From: an uncultured Eubacteriales bacterium
GTDB lineage: Bacteria > Bacillota > Clostridia > Oscillospirales > Acutalibacteraceae
DNA length: 9,094 bases
Assembly: GCA_910580045.1 (NCBI GenBank)
Contig: CAJTXF010000085.1
Location: 244 to 9,337 of the forward strand
Direction of reading: 5' to 3'
The translations under genes and the position numbers were made by a program. A model generated the notes under the pieces. That model had not been told where the DNA came from. It saw only the letters and a list, made by a program, of their open reading frames with translations, and ran no database searches. Of the stretch, positions 1 through 5,610 are shown piece after piece. How positions within the stretch are numbered: position 1 is the first letter of the stretch; every line of letters starts with the position of its first letter.

Positions 1-63
1 GGACTCGAACCTGTGACCTCCTACGTGTGAAGCAGGCGCTCTAACCAGCTGAGCTATACCCCC
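1..63 (-). tRNA. tRNA-Val (anticodon CAC), 3' end cut by the window edge
   Basis: Read on the minus strand from 63, the acceptor 5' half GGGGGTA is followed by TA and the D-arm GCTCAGCTGGTTAGAGC. The anticodon stem CCTGC/GTAGG closes the loop TTCACAC, which puts anticodon CAC (reads valine GTG) at plus positions 27-29. The T-arm begins GGTTCGA. The last ~13 nt (end of T-arm, acceptor 3' half) lie left of position 1. The stem-loop geometry and conserved bases are directly visible; the amino-acid identity follows from the anticodon. Confidence 0.95.
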
Positions 64-74
64 ACGGCTTTTTT

Positions 75-103
75 ATTATAGCAGGCTCTGCTTAAAAAGT
101 CAA
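75..103 (-). promoter_or_regulatory. Sigma-A promoter of the tRNA gene
   Basis: On the minus strand, TTGACT (98-103), a 17-nt spacer and TATAAT (75-80). Transcription would start near 68, about 5 nt before the mature tRNA 5' end at 63. Close to a consensus promoter, as expected for a stable RNA gene. Confidence 0.85.
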
Positions 104-282
104 GTCCTAATTTTGCAAATCTTACACTTTTTTGGCAGAAGCCTGCTTGAAAAGCAGGGAGCCGCTCTTTTTGAGACGGGGTGGTGGGAAGACCGCTGCT
201 ATCTGGAATTGGTCACACTGCAATCAGCAGCCGCGAGAGTCAGCGGCCAGAGGTCTTGAGAATAGGCCGGTGGGGCAGGGCC
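104..282. other. Intergenic stretch without a recognised gene
   Basis: Lies between the tRNA promoter and the end of the 283-1137 gene. The only clear structure is a 7-bp inverted repeat, CCTGCTT (142-148) and AAGCAGG (152-158), with a 3-nt loop. A T-run follows on the plus strand only 9 nt later and none follows on the minus strand, so I do not call it a terminator of the neighbouring minus-strand gene. The short ORFs here have no ribosome binding site and antisense-like composition. Confidence 0.4.
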
Positions 283-1137
283 TCATTTGCCGAAGGCAGC
301 CTGCTCCTGGTTGGGGCTGCCCCGCCGCTCTAAGTCGGGAAAGCGGTGCTGAATGGCGGCCAGAGAAATTTCAATATCCTCCTGGGCCTCTTGGGGGGTG
401 AAAGCACCCACAGTGACCATGTCCTGGGGCCGGATGGCGTTCCAGGCAAAGGTGAGGCCCACATAGGGAGAGCAGCGTCCCGCGGCCATGGCCTTGATGG
501 TCATCACCGGCTTTTTGGCGTTATGGATAATGGAGGCCACGCTCTCGATTTCCACCTGCATCAGGAAGCCCATGCAGTTGAAAATCTGAATGTAGGTCTG
601 TACGTCATAGCCGTTCTGGTCAGAATAGACCACCAGCTCCGGCATATGGGCAGAGAGGCCGGGCACCATGCCCGCGTCCCGAATCATTTTGGTGTAGTCG
701 TCCAGCCGGACGATTTGGCCCAGGTTCTTGTTGACCAGCTGTTCCGCGGATGTGTGGTGAATGAGGCAGAGCTTCGCGCCCCGCTGGGCGGATTCCCGGA
801 TGGTCTTCTGGGCCGTCTGCCTGCCCTGGGCAGAATCTGACACGTCCAGGGTGGGGGTGTCAATCATGATGATTTCCCGGCCCAAGTGCTGCTCGGTCTC
901 CTTCACAGCCCGCGTCAGCTGGGGCGACAGGCCAAAGGGGGCCATGATGCTGTCCACCCCCTGGCGGAGATAGCTCTCTAAAACCGGCCGGAACGCCTGG
1001 GCGCTGTCATACCGCTGCTTTATCATCTCGTCTGCCGAGGCGCTGGTGTGGCTCCACCCAAGCAGCCAGTTGGTGCCAATCAGCATACGGGATAGGGATA
1101 CATTTTCCACCTGCGTGCGGGGGAATTGCAAATCCAT
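283..1137 (-). CDS. Uncharacterised TIM-barrel-like protein, aldo/keto-reductase-like tail
   Basis: 284 residues, starting with ATG at 1135-1137 behind AAGGGAG about 9 nt upstream, with its own promoter just beyond. No signal peptide or membrane segment is visible, so it is probably cytosolic. The sequence alternates hydrophobic strands and helices in barrel fashion: residues 58-66 (RQGVDSIMA), 88-93 (EIIMID), 121-129 (AKLCLIHHT), 157-170 and 188-198. The tail at 210-260 (PVMTIKAMAAGR, then DMVTVGAFTPQEAQE) resembles the last strands of aldo/keto reductases, where KxxxxG and a VG-(T/F)TP..EA stretch precede the final helix. I cannot point to the canonical AKR catalytic Asp-Tyr-Lys-His set, so enzyme activity is unproven. 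HH at 127-128 and E169 could be active-site or metal-binding residues; that is inference. The neighbours do not suggest a pathway. Confidence 0.8.
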   Translation of the reverse strand: MDLQFPRTQVENVSLSRMLIGTNWLLGWSHTSASADEMIKQRYDSAQAFRPVLESYLRQGVDSIMAPFGLSPQLTRAVKETEQHLGREIIMIDTPTLDVSDSAQGRQTAQKTIRESAQRGAKLCLIHHTSAEQLVNKNLGQIVRLDDYTKMIRDAGMVPGLSAHMPELVVYSDQNGYDVQTYIQIFNCMGFLMQVEIESVASIIHNAKKPVMTIKAMAAGRCSPYVGLTFAWNAIRPQDMVTVGAFTPQEAQEDIEISLAAIQHRFPDLERRGSPNQEQAAFGK

Positions 1138-1166
1138 AGGAAGGACTCCCTTCTTAGCTTTTTCCT

Positions 1167-1195
1167 ATTATACCAGAGCCAATCCCCAAAGGCAA
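1167..1195 (-). promoter_or_regulatory. Promoter of the 283-1137 gene
   Basis: On the minus strand, TTGCCT (1190-1195), a 17-nt spacer and TATAAT (1167-1172). The bases TGG directly before the -10 box make it an extended -10 promoter, which compensates for the weak -35. The predicted start is near 1160, giving a short leader of about 23 nt. Confidence 0.75.
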
Positions 1196-1241
1196 GAGAT
1201 GTTTTTCCCCGCAAAGCGCCAAGATGAAATTTTTACCAGTA

Positions 1242-1290
1242 ACACACAAGCGTACACCCTGTATGACGCAGAGTGTACGCTTGCTGTGTG
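1242..1290. repeat. Long imperfect hairpin between divergent genes
   Basis: The arms CAAGCGTACAC (1247-1257) and GTGTACGCTTG (1273-1283) are perfect 11-bp complements. Across a small bulge, ACACA (1242-1246) can pair with TGTGT (1285-1289). Past one mismatch, CTG (1259-1261) can pair with CAG (1269-1271), leaving a 7-nt loop. Neither side has a T-run, so it is not a standard intrinsic terminator. It lies between the divergent promoters of the 283-1137 and 1428-1952 genes and could be a dispersed palindromic repeat or an operator; both are inference. Confidence 0.7.
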
Positions 1291-1340
1291 AAAATGGTCA
1301 GCATACCGCTGCCAAACCAACCCAGGAAAACAGCAAATTC

Positions 1341-1361
1341 CAGCCAGGCGCTGGCTGTTTT
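1341..1361 (+). terminator. Short terminator-like hairpin upstream of the flavodoxin gene
   Basis: CAGCCAG (1341-1347), loop GCG, CTGGCTG (1351-1357), then TTTT. The stem is perfect, but the T-run is short and no plus-strand gene lies upstream, so it may be a weak terminator of stray transcription or a regulatory hairpin. Confidence 0.35.
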
Positions 1362-1427
1362 GCGGACTAAAACCCTTGACGGCTGCAGATAATAGGAAGG
1401 AGTATCAGCAGAGCTTGGGAGGTTTCT

Positions 1428-1952
1428 ATGAAAACAATTGTGATATATTCGTCTAAAACCGGATTTACAGAAAAGTACGCCCGCTGGCTCCAACAGGATT
1501 TGAACTGCGACTGCGTAGATTTTTCTCACAGGGCAGAGGTCTCGTTGGCGGACTATCAGGCCATTGCCTTTGGCGCGGGAGTCTATGTGGGCAGGATACG
1601 CAAGCTGGCCTGGCTGAAGCGTCAGCTCCCCGCCATTCGGGGGAAGCGGGTGGCTGTATTCTTTACCGCTGCCATGCCCCCAGACCACACAGATATCCGC
1701 AGGGTGGAGCGGGAGAATTTTCAGCCGGAGGAGCTGCGGTTCATCCGGCCTTTCTACTTGCAGGGCGGACTGAACTACGCTGCCATGAGCCCTACAGACA
1801 AGCTCTTGATGGCAGTGTTCCGCAAAATGCTGAAAGCCCGGGCCAATTCCCCTAAGGAGAAGGTGATGCTGCAAAACGTGCAGTGCTCTTTTGACAAGAC
1901 CGCCCCGGAAAATCTGAAGGAGCTGAAAGAGTTCCTGACAAGCCATCAGTAA
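1428..1952 (+). CDS. Flavodoxin-domain protein
   Basis: 174 residues, ATG at 1428 with GGGAGG 7 nt upstream. The N-terminus MKTIVIYSSKTGFTEKYA has the first beta strand and the Ser/Thr-rich phosphate loop (residues 8-14) that holds FMN in flavodoxins, followed by the first helix. Residues 45-55 (AIAFGAGVYVG) and 74-84 (RVAVFFTAAMP) give the next strands and the FMN-side loops. The FYLQGGLNYAAMSPTDKLLM block at 109-128 is typical of the short Bacillota proteins related to HemG and the Flavodoxin_5 group. It probably binds FMN and carries electrons in the cytosol; its partner is unknown. It may act on a quinone or porphyrinogen, but nothing nearby supports haem synthesis. I found no convincing -35/-10 pair: GATAAT at 1388-1393 lacks a partner, and TTGACG at 1376 is badly spaced. 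Its 3' end overlaps lexA by 7 bp, convergently. Confidence 0.85.
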   Translation: MKTIVIYSSKTGFTEKYARWLQQDLNCDCVDFSHRAEVSLADYQAIAFGAGVYVGRIRKLAWLKRQLPAIRGKRVAVFFTAAMPPDHTDIRRVERENFQPEELRFIRPFYLQGGLNYAAMSPTDKLLMAVFRKMLKARANSPKEKVMLQNVQCSFDKTAPENLKELKEFLTSHQ

Positions 1953-2527
1953 TACCGCACCACAGCCACCACCCGGCCCAGCAGCTGGACCTGGTCTGAG
2001 TAAATGGGCTCAAAGTCCGGGTTCTCAGGCTGCAGGCGGATACAGTGGGGCTCGCGGAAGAGCCGCTTTACCGTGGCCTCATCTTCAATCATGGCCACCA
2101 CAATCTCCCCGTCATCCGCGGTCTGGGCCTTTTCGGCCACGACAAAGTCACCGTCCAAAATGCCCGCGTCCCGCATACTGAGGCCCACCACGTGCAGGGC
2201 GAACAGCTCCCGCCCGTTGTGGTGGGGGAAGGGGATGTATCCCTCAATATCCTCCACCGCCAGAATCGGCACCCCTGCCGTCACCCGGCCCAGGATGGGC
2301 ACCTGGGAGGAGGGGACCATCCCCTCAACGCGGATGCTCCGGTTCAGTCCCCGGTCCCGGGAGATATAGCCCAGCCGCTCTAAGGTTTTGAGATGGCTGT
2401 GGACCGTGGAGGTGGAGGACAGGCCCGTGGCGGCACAGATTTCCCGCACAGTGGGGGGCACGCCGCTGGGGGCGGTCTGCTTGATGTAATCCAGGATTTT
2501 CTGCTGGCTTTTGTTGAGGTTTGGCAT
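1946..2527 (-). CDS. lexA: LexA, SOS-response repressor (self-cleaving)
   Basis: 193 residues, ATG at 2525-2527 with GGGAGG 8 nt upstream. Residues 1-65 form the winged helix-turn-helix that binds SOS boxes; the recognition helix region is TSTVHSHLKTLERLGYI at 39-55. The C-terminal S24 peptidase-like half has the cleavage site Ala84-Gly85 in VTAGVPI, the catalytic Ser117 in GLSMRDAGILDGD and the general-base Lys154 in ATVKRL. These are the positions of the three functional elements in known LexA proteins, so it should be an active repressor that autocleaves on RecA filaments and releases DNA-repair genes. Length is typical of the family. It is monocistronic, with an SOS box over its own promoter (2775-2788), so it is autoregulated. 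The gene converges with the flavodoxin gene, overlapping at the stop codons, with no terminator between. Confidence 0.98.
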   Translation of the reverse strand: MPNLNKSQQKILDYIKQTAPSGVPPTVREICAATGLSSTSTVHSHLKTLERLGYISRDRGLNRSIRVEGMVPSSQVPILGRVTAGVPILAVEDIEGYIPFPHHNGRELFALHVVGLSMRDAGILDGDFVVAEKAQTADDGEIVVAMIEDEATVKRLFREPHCIRLQPENPDFEPIYSDQVQLLGRVVAVVRYY

Positions 2528-2742
2528 AGAGGGAACCTCCCAATCAAAAAGGTATAGAGATGTAGTTGGCAGTGCGCTGTATCACAGGGATCTGGGCTGC
2601 GCGCGGCCCGGCAGTCTTTTTCCCATTGGCCTGCCGGGCAGTGCGGTATACTGTTTGTCTGGAGATATGAGGGCTTGGCATGACATGAATCAACCCCTGA
2701 TTCATGGCCAGATAAATTTTGTCCGAACAGCTGGGGTGTACT
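2528..2742 (-). other. Long structured 5' leader of lexA
   Basis: About 215 nt separate the predicted transcription start (near 2742) from the lexA ATG. Two perfect hairpins lie in it: ATGAATCA/TGATTCAT (2685-2692 with 2698-2705, 5-nt loop) and GCCCGGCAG/CTGCCGGGC (2606-2614 with 2631-2639, 16-nt loop). I see no second promoter nearer the gene. Whether the leader regulates translation is inference. Confidence 0.5.
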
Positions 2743-2748
2743 GTGTAC

Positions 2749-2777
2749 ATTATAACACACTCTTTTCAAAAATGCAA
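2749..2777 (-). promoter_or_regulatory. lexA promoter
   Basis: On the minus strand, TTGCAT (2772-2777), a 17-nt spacer and TATAAT (2749-2754). The -35 hexamer overlaps the SOS box, so bound LexA would block RNA polymerase. A small palindrome, TGTAC/GTACA (2737-2741 with 2745-2749), sits at the start site and abuts the -10 box. Confidence 0.88.
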
Positions 2778-2788
2778 ACGGACGTTTG
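2775..2788. promoter_or_regulatory. SOS box (LexA operator)
   Basis: CAAACGGACGTTTG has perfect outer arms CAAAC and GTTTG around GGAC. The Gram-positive LexA consensus is CGAAC-RNNY-GTTYG; this site matches all but position 2 (A for G). Its overlap with the lexA -35 box supports negative autoregulation. Confidence 0.88.
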
Positions 2789-2848
2789 AAATATTTTTCC
2801 TTTTTTCATAGTTTTGCCGGAATTTGTTTTCCCTTTATTCACAGCCCC

Positions 2849-2880
2849 TTAACACATCCTGAGGGACAGAGCGGTATAAT
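2849..2880 (+). promoter_or_regulatory. Promoter of the candidate small RNA
   Basis: A perfect TATAAT at 2875-2880. The best -35 is TTAACA (2849-2854), one base from consensus, but the spacer is 20 nt, longer than the usual 16-18. Transcription would start near 2887, at the foot of the first hairpin of the RNA. Confidence 0.5.
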
Positions 2881-2886
2881 ATACCT

Positions 2887-2994
2887 GTACTTCAGAGAAA
2901 TGGACCGCACCTTTCTTAAAAGTACATGTTCTACCCTCCTCAATAATACCCCTCAAGTTCTAAGGGAAAGGGCTGGTTTTTACCGGCCCTTTTT
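2887..2994 (+). ncRNA. Candidate small regulatory RNA with CU-rich open stretch
   Basis: A unit of about 108 nt bounded by a TATAAT box and an intrinsic terminator. The 5' end folds as TGTACTT/AAGTACA (2886-2892 with 2920-2926), an internal loop, then AGAAA/TTTCT (2896-2900 with 2912-2916). A mostly unpaired middle contains ACCCTCCTC (2934-2942) and ACCCCTC (2948-2954), both complementary to Shine-Dalgarno sequences. The terminator hairpin ends it. A capped 5' stem, an open C-rich seed and a terminator is the architecture of trans-acting sRNAs in Gram-positives (RsaE/RoxS also use C-rich seeds). No ORF with a ribosome binding site fits. It could instead be a premature-termination leader of the spoIIQ-like gene. 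I do not recognise it as a known RNA family. Confidence 0.5.
2968..2994 (+). terminator. Intrinsic terminator of the candidate small RNA
   Basis: GGGCTGGT (2970-2977), loop TTTT, ACCGGCCC (2982-2989), with one T-G pair, then five T residues; flanking AA/TT can extend the stem. It ends transcription before the downstream gene, which therefore needs its own promoter. Confidence 0.85.
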
Positions 2995-3005
2995 CGTTTG
3001 TCTCT

Positions 3006-3035
3006 GCATATTCCTTTTCCTTTCAGGCCAGAATA
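3006..3035 (+). promoter_or_regulatory. Sigma-F-like (forespore) promoter of the spoIIQ-like gene
   Basis: GCATA (3006-3010), a 15-nt spacer and GGCCAGAATA (3026-3035). The B. subtilis sigma-F consensus, as I recall it, is GYWTA - 15 nt - GGNRANANTW; the site differs at one position of the -10 (C for R). It lies just after the terminator at 2994 and about 90 nt before the gene. B. subtilis spoIIQ is a sigma-F gene, which makes the match more credible. Sigma-G recognises related sites and cannot be excluded. Confidence 0.55.
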
Positions 3036-3136
3036 GCCTTGCAGGTACAGTAAACCTTTTTGAAGCCAATCCATGCTGGGTTCAAAGGGGCGGCTGGATT
3101 CTATACTGAGAGCATACTGAAAGGATGATAACCCAA

Positions 3137-3943
3137 ATGATAGGAAAGCGTTTTTCTGAGAGCAAGGCCCGCAGAAACGGGTTTTACCTGGCCCTGGCTA
3201 TCTGTCTGGTGGCAGTGGGCGTTGCTGCCTGGAGCACCTTTGATGCGGTGCAGGGCTACATGACTGCCACAAACCCTGAGAGCGCTGCCAGGGACGATGA
3301 CCCTGAGGCCCCGCGCACACCGGCCCCCAGCGGAAGCGGCACCAACTCTGCCGCAGCGCCTGTACGGCCCGCGGCCACGCCCGCGCCCTCGGCCAAGCCC
3401 GCCAGGCCCACCCCCGCGCCCAGCGCCCCGCCCAGTGCGGCGCCCAGCGCCTCGCCTCAGGCTGAGCAGGAGCAGCCCGACGAGGAGGAGGCCCCCCAGG
3501 TTCCGGCCAACGCGCCTCTGTATGAGATTACGGACGAGCTGATTTACCCTGTCAGCGCCAAGGAAGTGGCCAAGGCCTACAGCTCAGGCGCGCCCATGTA
3601 CTCAGCCACCATGCGGGACTGGCGGGTACACACAGGCACGGATTTGGCCGCTGAACCAGGTGAGCAGGTGCTGGCCTGCGGCAACGGCAGGGTGGAGGAA
3701 GTGTATACAGACCCCATGCTGGGGAATGTGGTGGTAATTGAGCATGGGGACTACCATTTCTCTTACTGCGGCCTGGGTGAGGACTTCACCGTGGCGGCAG
3801 GGGATGTGGTGACCATTGGGCAGGCCATAGGCACTGTGACCGCTGTGCCTATGGAGTCCGCGGACGAGCCCCACCTGCATTTGGAGGTCCGCAGGGACGC
3901 GGCTTATCTGGACCCCCGCTCTGTGCTGGAGGGGGAGAATTAA
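3137..3943 (+). CDS. spoIIQ: SpoIIQ-like forespore membrane protein, LytM/M23 peptidase domain
   Basis: 268 residues from ATG 3137. An in-frame ATG at 3125 directly abuts the AAAGG that would serve as ribosome binding site, so 3137 (spacing ~12) is preferred. A basic N-terminus is followed by one membrane segment (about residues 16-34), a Pro/Ala/Ser-rich linker (about 58-110), an acidic patch (about 108-120), and a C-terminal LytM domain (about 150-265). The LytM zinc motifs are intact: HTGTD (His165, Asp169) and HLHLE (His246, His248). The position usually YxHL reads YCGL. In B. subtilis, SpoIIQ spans the forespore membrane and meets mother-cell SpoIIIAH during engulfment; its zinc site is degenerate there but kept in clostridia such as C. 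difficile. Single-TM topology, domain, length and the sigma-F-like promoter support SpoIIQ; a general M23 endopeptidase is the alternative. A strong terminator follows. Confidence 0.78.
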   Translation: MIGKRFSESKARRNGFYLALAICLVAVGVAAWSTFDAVQGYMTATNPESAARDDDPEAPRTPAPSGSGTNSAAAPVRPAATPAPSAKPARPTPAPSAPPSAAPSASPQAEQEQPDEEEAPQVPANAPLYEITDELIYPVSAKEVAKAYSSGAPMYSATMRDWRVHTGTDLAAEPGEQVLACGNGRVEEVYTDPMLGNVVVIEHGDYHFSYCGLGEDFTVAAGDVVTIGQAIGTVTAVPMESADEPHLHLEVRRDAAYLDPRSVLEGEN

Positions 3944-4018
3944 CCCCCGCTGACCTCAATGGAGCCAGCCAAGGGCAGTGCCGCCCAGCGGCGTTTTCCA
4001 GGCATTTCTATATTCAGT

Positions 4019-4052
4019 AAAACCAGCCGGGCAGAGCCTGCCGGCTGGTTTT
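4019..4052. terminator. Bidirectional intrinsic terminator
   Basis: AAAACCAGCCGG (4019-4030) and CCGGCTGGTTTT (4041-4052) are perfect complements; CAG/CTG inside can pair past one bulged G. Each strand ends the stem with TTTT. It serves the spoIIQ-like gene from the left and the 4074-4766 gene from the right. Confidence 0.9.
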
Positions 4053-4073
4053 GCTTTAGAACCTGCATTGGGT

Positions 4074-4766
4074 TTAGCCCAGCCATGCCATCTCTTTCTC
4101 GCTTACGGAAAAACCCAGCTGCTGGTATACCTCTGCCATCCCGTCCTCAATATGGGCAAAAGGGGCCAGGCAGTTTTCCAGGCACCAGCGGGTCATTCCC
4201 GCTATCAAGGGCGCGCACAGCTCCTCCCGGCCAGGCATCAGGGCAGGCATAGCAATGCCCCCCTCAGGATACAGGCCGATAACTCCCAGCAGCTCCCCCT
4301 CTAACAGGCAGAGGCCCGTGCCGCCGCGAAGCATCTCCTCCAGCTCAGCCGCGGAAAACGCCTCTGGGAAGCGGGCCAGGGCTTCCTCCAAGTGCTCCGC
4401 GCTCAGGCTTACAAGCTCCTGGCCAGGGGCCAGCTCCAGGGGCGGGGGGGCCGGCTCCAAATACGCTGCTGCCCGGCAGACCATCATTTGCTCATAGCCC
4501 AGCTTATCCGCCACCAGCCGGGCGTTGTCCAGATTGTGGACAGCCACCTGTCCCCGGGACAGTATGGCCGCGCACAGGGCCTCCGCGGCCAGCAGGTTCT
4601 CCGCGGCCAGCAGATAGGCCCCGCTTTTCCCCACATAGATTAGAGCGCCATCCTCCCGGACTGCGGCCACACTTCCGCAGCCCCGCCGCAGGGCCTCCAG
4701 CATATCCATGCGCATCACGGGGGCACGCCCCAGGTAGGAGTATGCCCGCTGCTCCAGCTCCTGCAT
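4074..4766 (-). CDS. GNAT-like protein, apparently two related halves
   Basis: 230 residues. I chose ATG 4764-4766, which follows the nucleosidase stop codon after 1 nt and so is likely translationally coupled; an upstream in-frame start would force a long overlap with that gene. The first half (1-105) ends NLDNARLVADKLGYEQMMVCRAAAYL at 78-103, which looks like the final strand-helix-strand of a GNAT acetyltransferase (Asn, then LGY). The second half (106-230) has GLCLLEGELLGVIGLYP at 151-167 and AEVYQQLGFSVSEKEMAWL at 211-229, again GNAT-like. No clear acetyl-CoA loop (R/QxxGxG/A) is visible in either half: the equivalent of the second reads MPGREELCAPLIAG. It may be an acetyltransferase with a diverged cofactor loop or a non-catalytic member. 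The substrate is unknown. The bidirectional terminator lies 22 bp downstream. Confidence 0.7.
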   Translation of the reverse strand: MQELEQRAYSYLGRAPVMRMDMLEALRRGCGSVAAVREDGALIYVGKSGAYLLAAENLLAAEALCAAILSRGQVAVHNLDNARLVADKLGYEQMMVCRAAAYLEPAPPPLELAPGQELVSLSAEHLEEALARFPEAFSAAELEEMLRGGTGLCLLEGELLGVIGLYPEGGIAMPALMPGREELCAPLIAGMTRWCLENCLAPFAHIEDGMAEVYQQLGFSVSEKEMAWLG

Positions 4767-4767
4767 A

Positions 4768-5478
4768 CTACAGCCGCCCCAGGGCCTTTGCCAGCAGCCG
4801 GGCTGACTTCTCCGCGCACTCCTTGGCAAAGGCCGGGAAGTCCGCGGGCGAGTCGTCGTTGGCGTTGTCAGAGATAGCCCGCAGCACCGCGAAGGGCACC
4901 CCGTTCATAGTGCAGGCCTGGGCTGTGCTGGCCCCCTCCATCTCCACGGCCTTGGCCCCAAAGGTCTCGTTCAGCCAGCGGTTCTTCTCCGGGTCAGCCA
5001 CAAAGGTGTCCCCTGTGGCAATGACACCCAGATGGGCATGACCGTAAATACCCGCTGCCTCCTGGGCCAAAATCCCCGCTGCCCGGCGGTCCGCGGGGAA
5101 CATGCGAATCTCCTGCTCCTCCTTGCCCCGGCAGATGGAAAGCTCGCCCAGGGGAGAGCCCAGGGCCGTGCCGTCAAAATCGTGCTGGACCAGCTCTGTG
5201 GCAATGACCAAGTCGCCGATGCCCACGCCCACGCCTCCGGCCACGCCCAGGTTGATGACCAGCCTGGGGGCATACTCCAAAATCATAATCTGGGCGCACA
5301 CCGCGGAATTTACCTTGCCCGGGGCGCATTTGGCCGCCACACAGTCCACCCCGCTGAGCCTGCCCCTGTGGAACAGGAGCCTGGCAATTTCTTTGGTCTG
5401 GCAGTCCTCCATCTGGGCAATCAGGCTCTGCACCTCCACGGTCATGGCCCCAATTATGCCAATGGGACGATTCTCCAT
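4768..5478 (-). CDS. mtnN: 5'-methylthioadenosine/S-adenosylhomocysteine nucleosidase
   Basis: 236 residues from ATG 5476-5478, which has AAAGGAAGG about 10 nt upstream; an earlier in-frame ATG at 5514 lacks one. The enzyme hydrolyses the glycosidic bond of MTA, S-adenosylhomocysteine and 5'-deoxyadenosine, releasing adenine, and feeds methionine salvage, the activated methyl cycle and autoinducer-2 precursor supply. IGIIGAMTVEV at 6-16 holds the Glu15 equivalent of E. coli Glu12; AVEMEGAS at 177-184 contains the ribose-binding Met180-Glu181; AISDNAND at 201-208 contains Asp204, equivalent to the catalytic Asp197. VINLGVAGG at 74-82 and GVIATGDTFV at 151-160 are also family blocks. Length is typical (E. 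coli 232). It forms a pair with the downstream GNAT-like gene. No confident promoter was found in the 132-bp gap upstream. Confidence 0.95.
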   Translation of the reverse strand: MENRPIGIIGAMTVEVQSLIAQMEDCQTKEIARLLFHRGRLSGVDCVAAKCAPGKVNSAVCAQIMILEYAPRLVINLGVAGGVGVGIGDLVIATELVQHDFDGTALGSPLGELSICRGKEEQEIRMFPADRRAAGILAQEAAGIYGHAHLGVIATGDTFVADPEKNRWLNETFGAKAVEMEGASTAQACTMNGVPFAVLRAISDNANDDSPADFPAFAKECAEKSARLLAKALGRL

Positions 5479-5610
5479 ATTCTTGTTCCTTCCTTTCGTT
5501 GTATTAACTGGCACTTCTTCAAAAAACGAAAACGCTGTCTTTTGTCCTGGGCGGAGGGCTGCCCCACCCCAAATTCAGCATTTTCTCTGAGCCCTGAGGA
5601 GCCGGACGGG

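Noticed and set aside
1233..1946. Minus-strand open frame opposite the flavodoxin gene
   Set aside because: The plus strand has a ribosome binding site and FMN loop motif; the antisense frame has neither and runs through the 1242-1290 hairpin.
2544..2705. 53-codon minus-strand ORF (MNQGLIHVM...) in the lexA leader, ending just before the lexA ribosome binding site
   Set aside because: No Shine-Dalgarno sequence, and its ATG lies in the stem of the 2685-2705 hairpin. Low-complexity basic composition gives no family signal. Kept only as a reason to check ribosome profiling.
2786..2812. Possible plus-strand promoter TTGAAA...CATAGT next to the SOS box
   Set aside because: The spacer is only 15 nt and the -10 matches poorly; the TATAAT at 2875 explains plus-strand transcription better.
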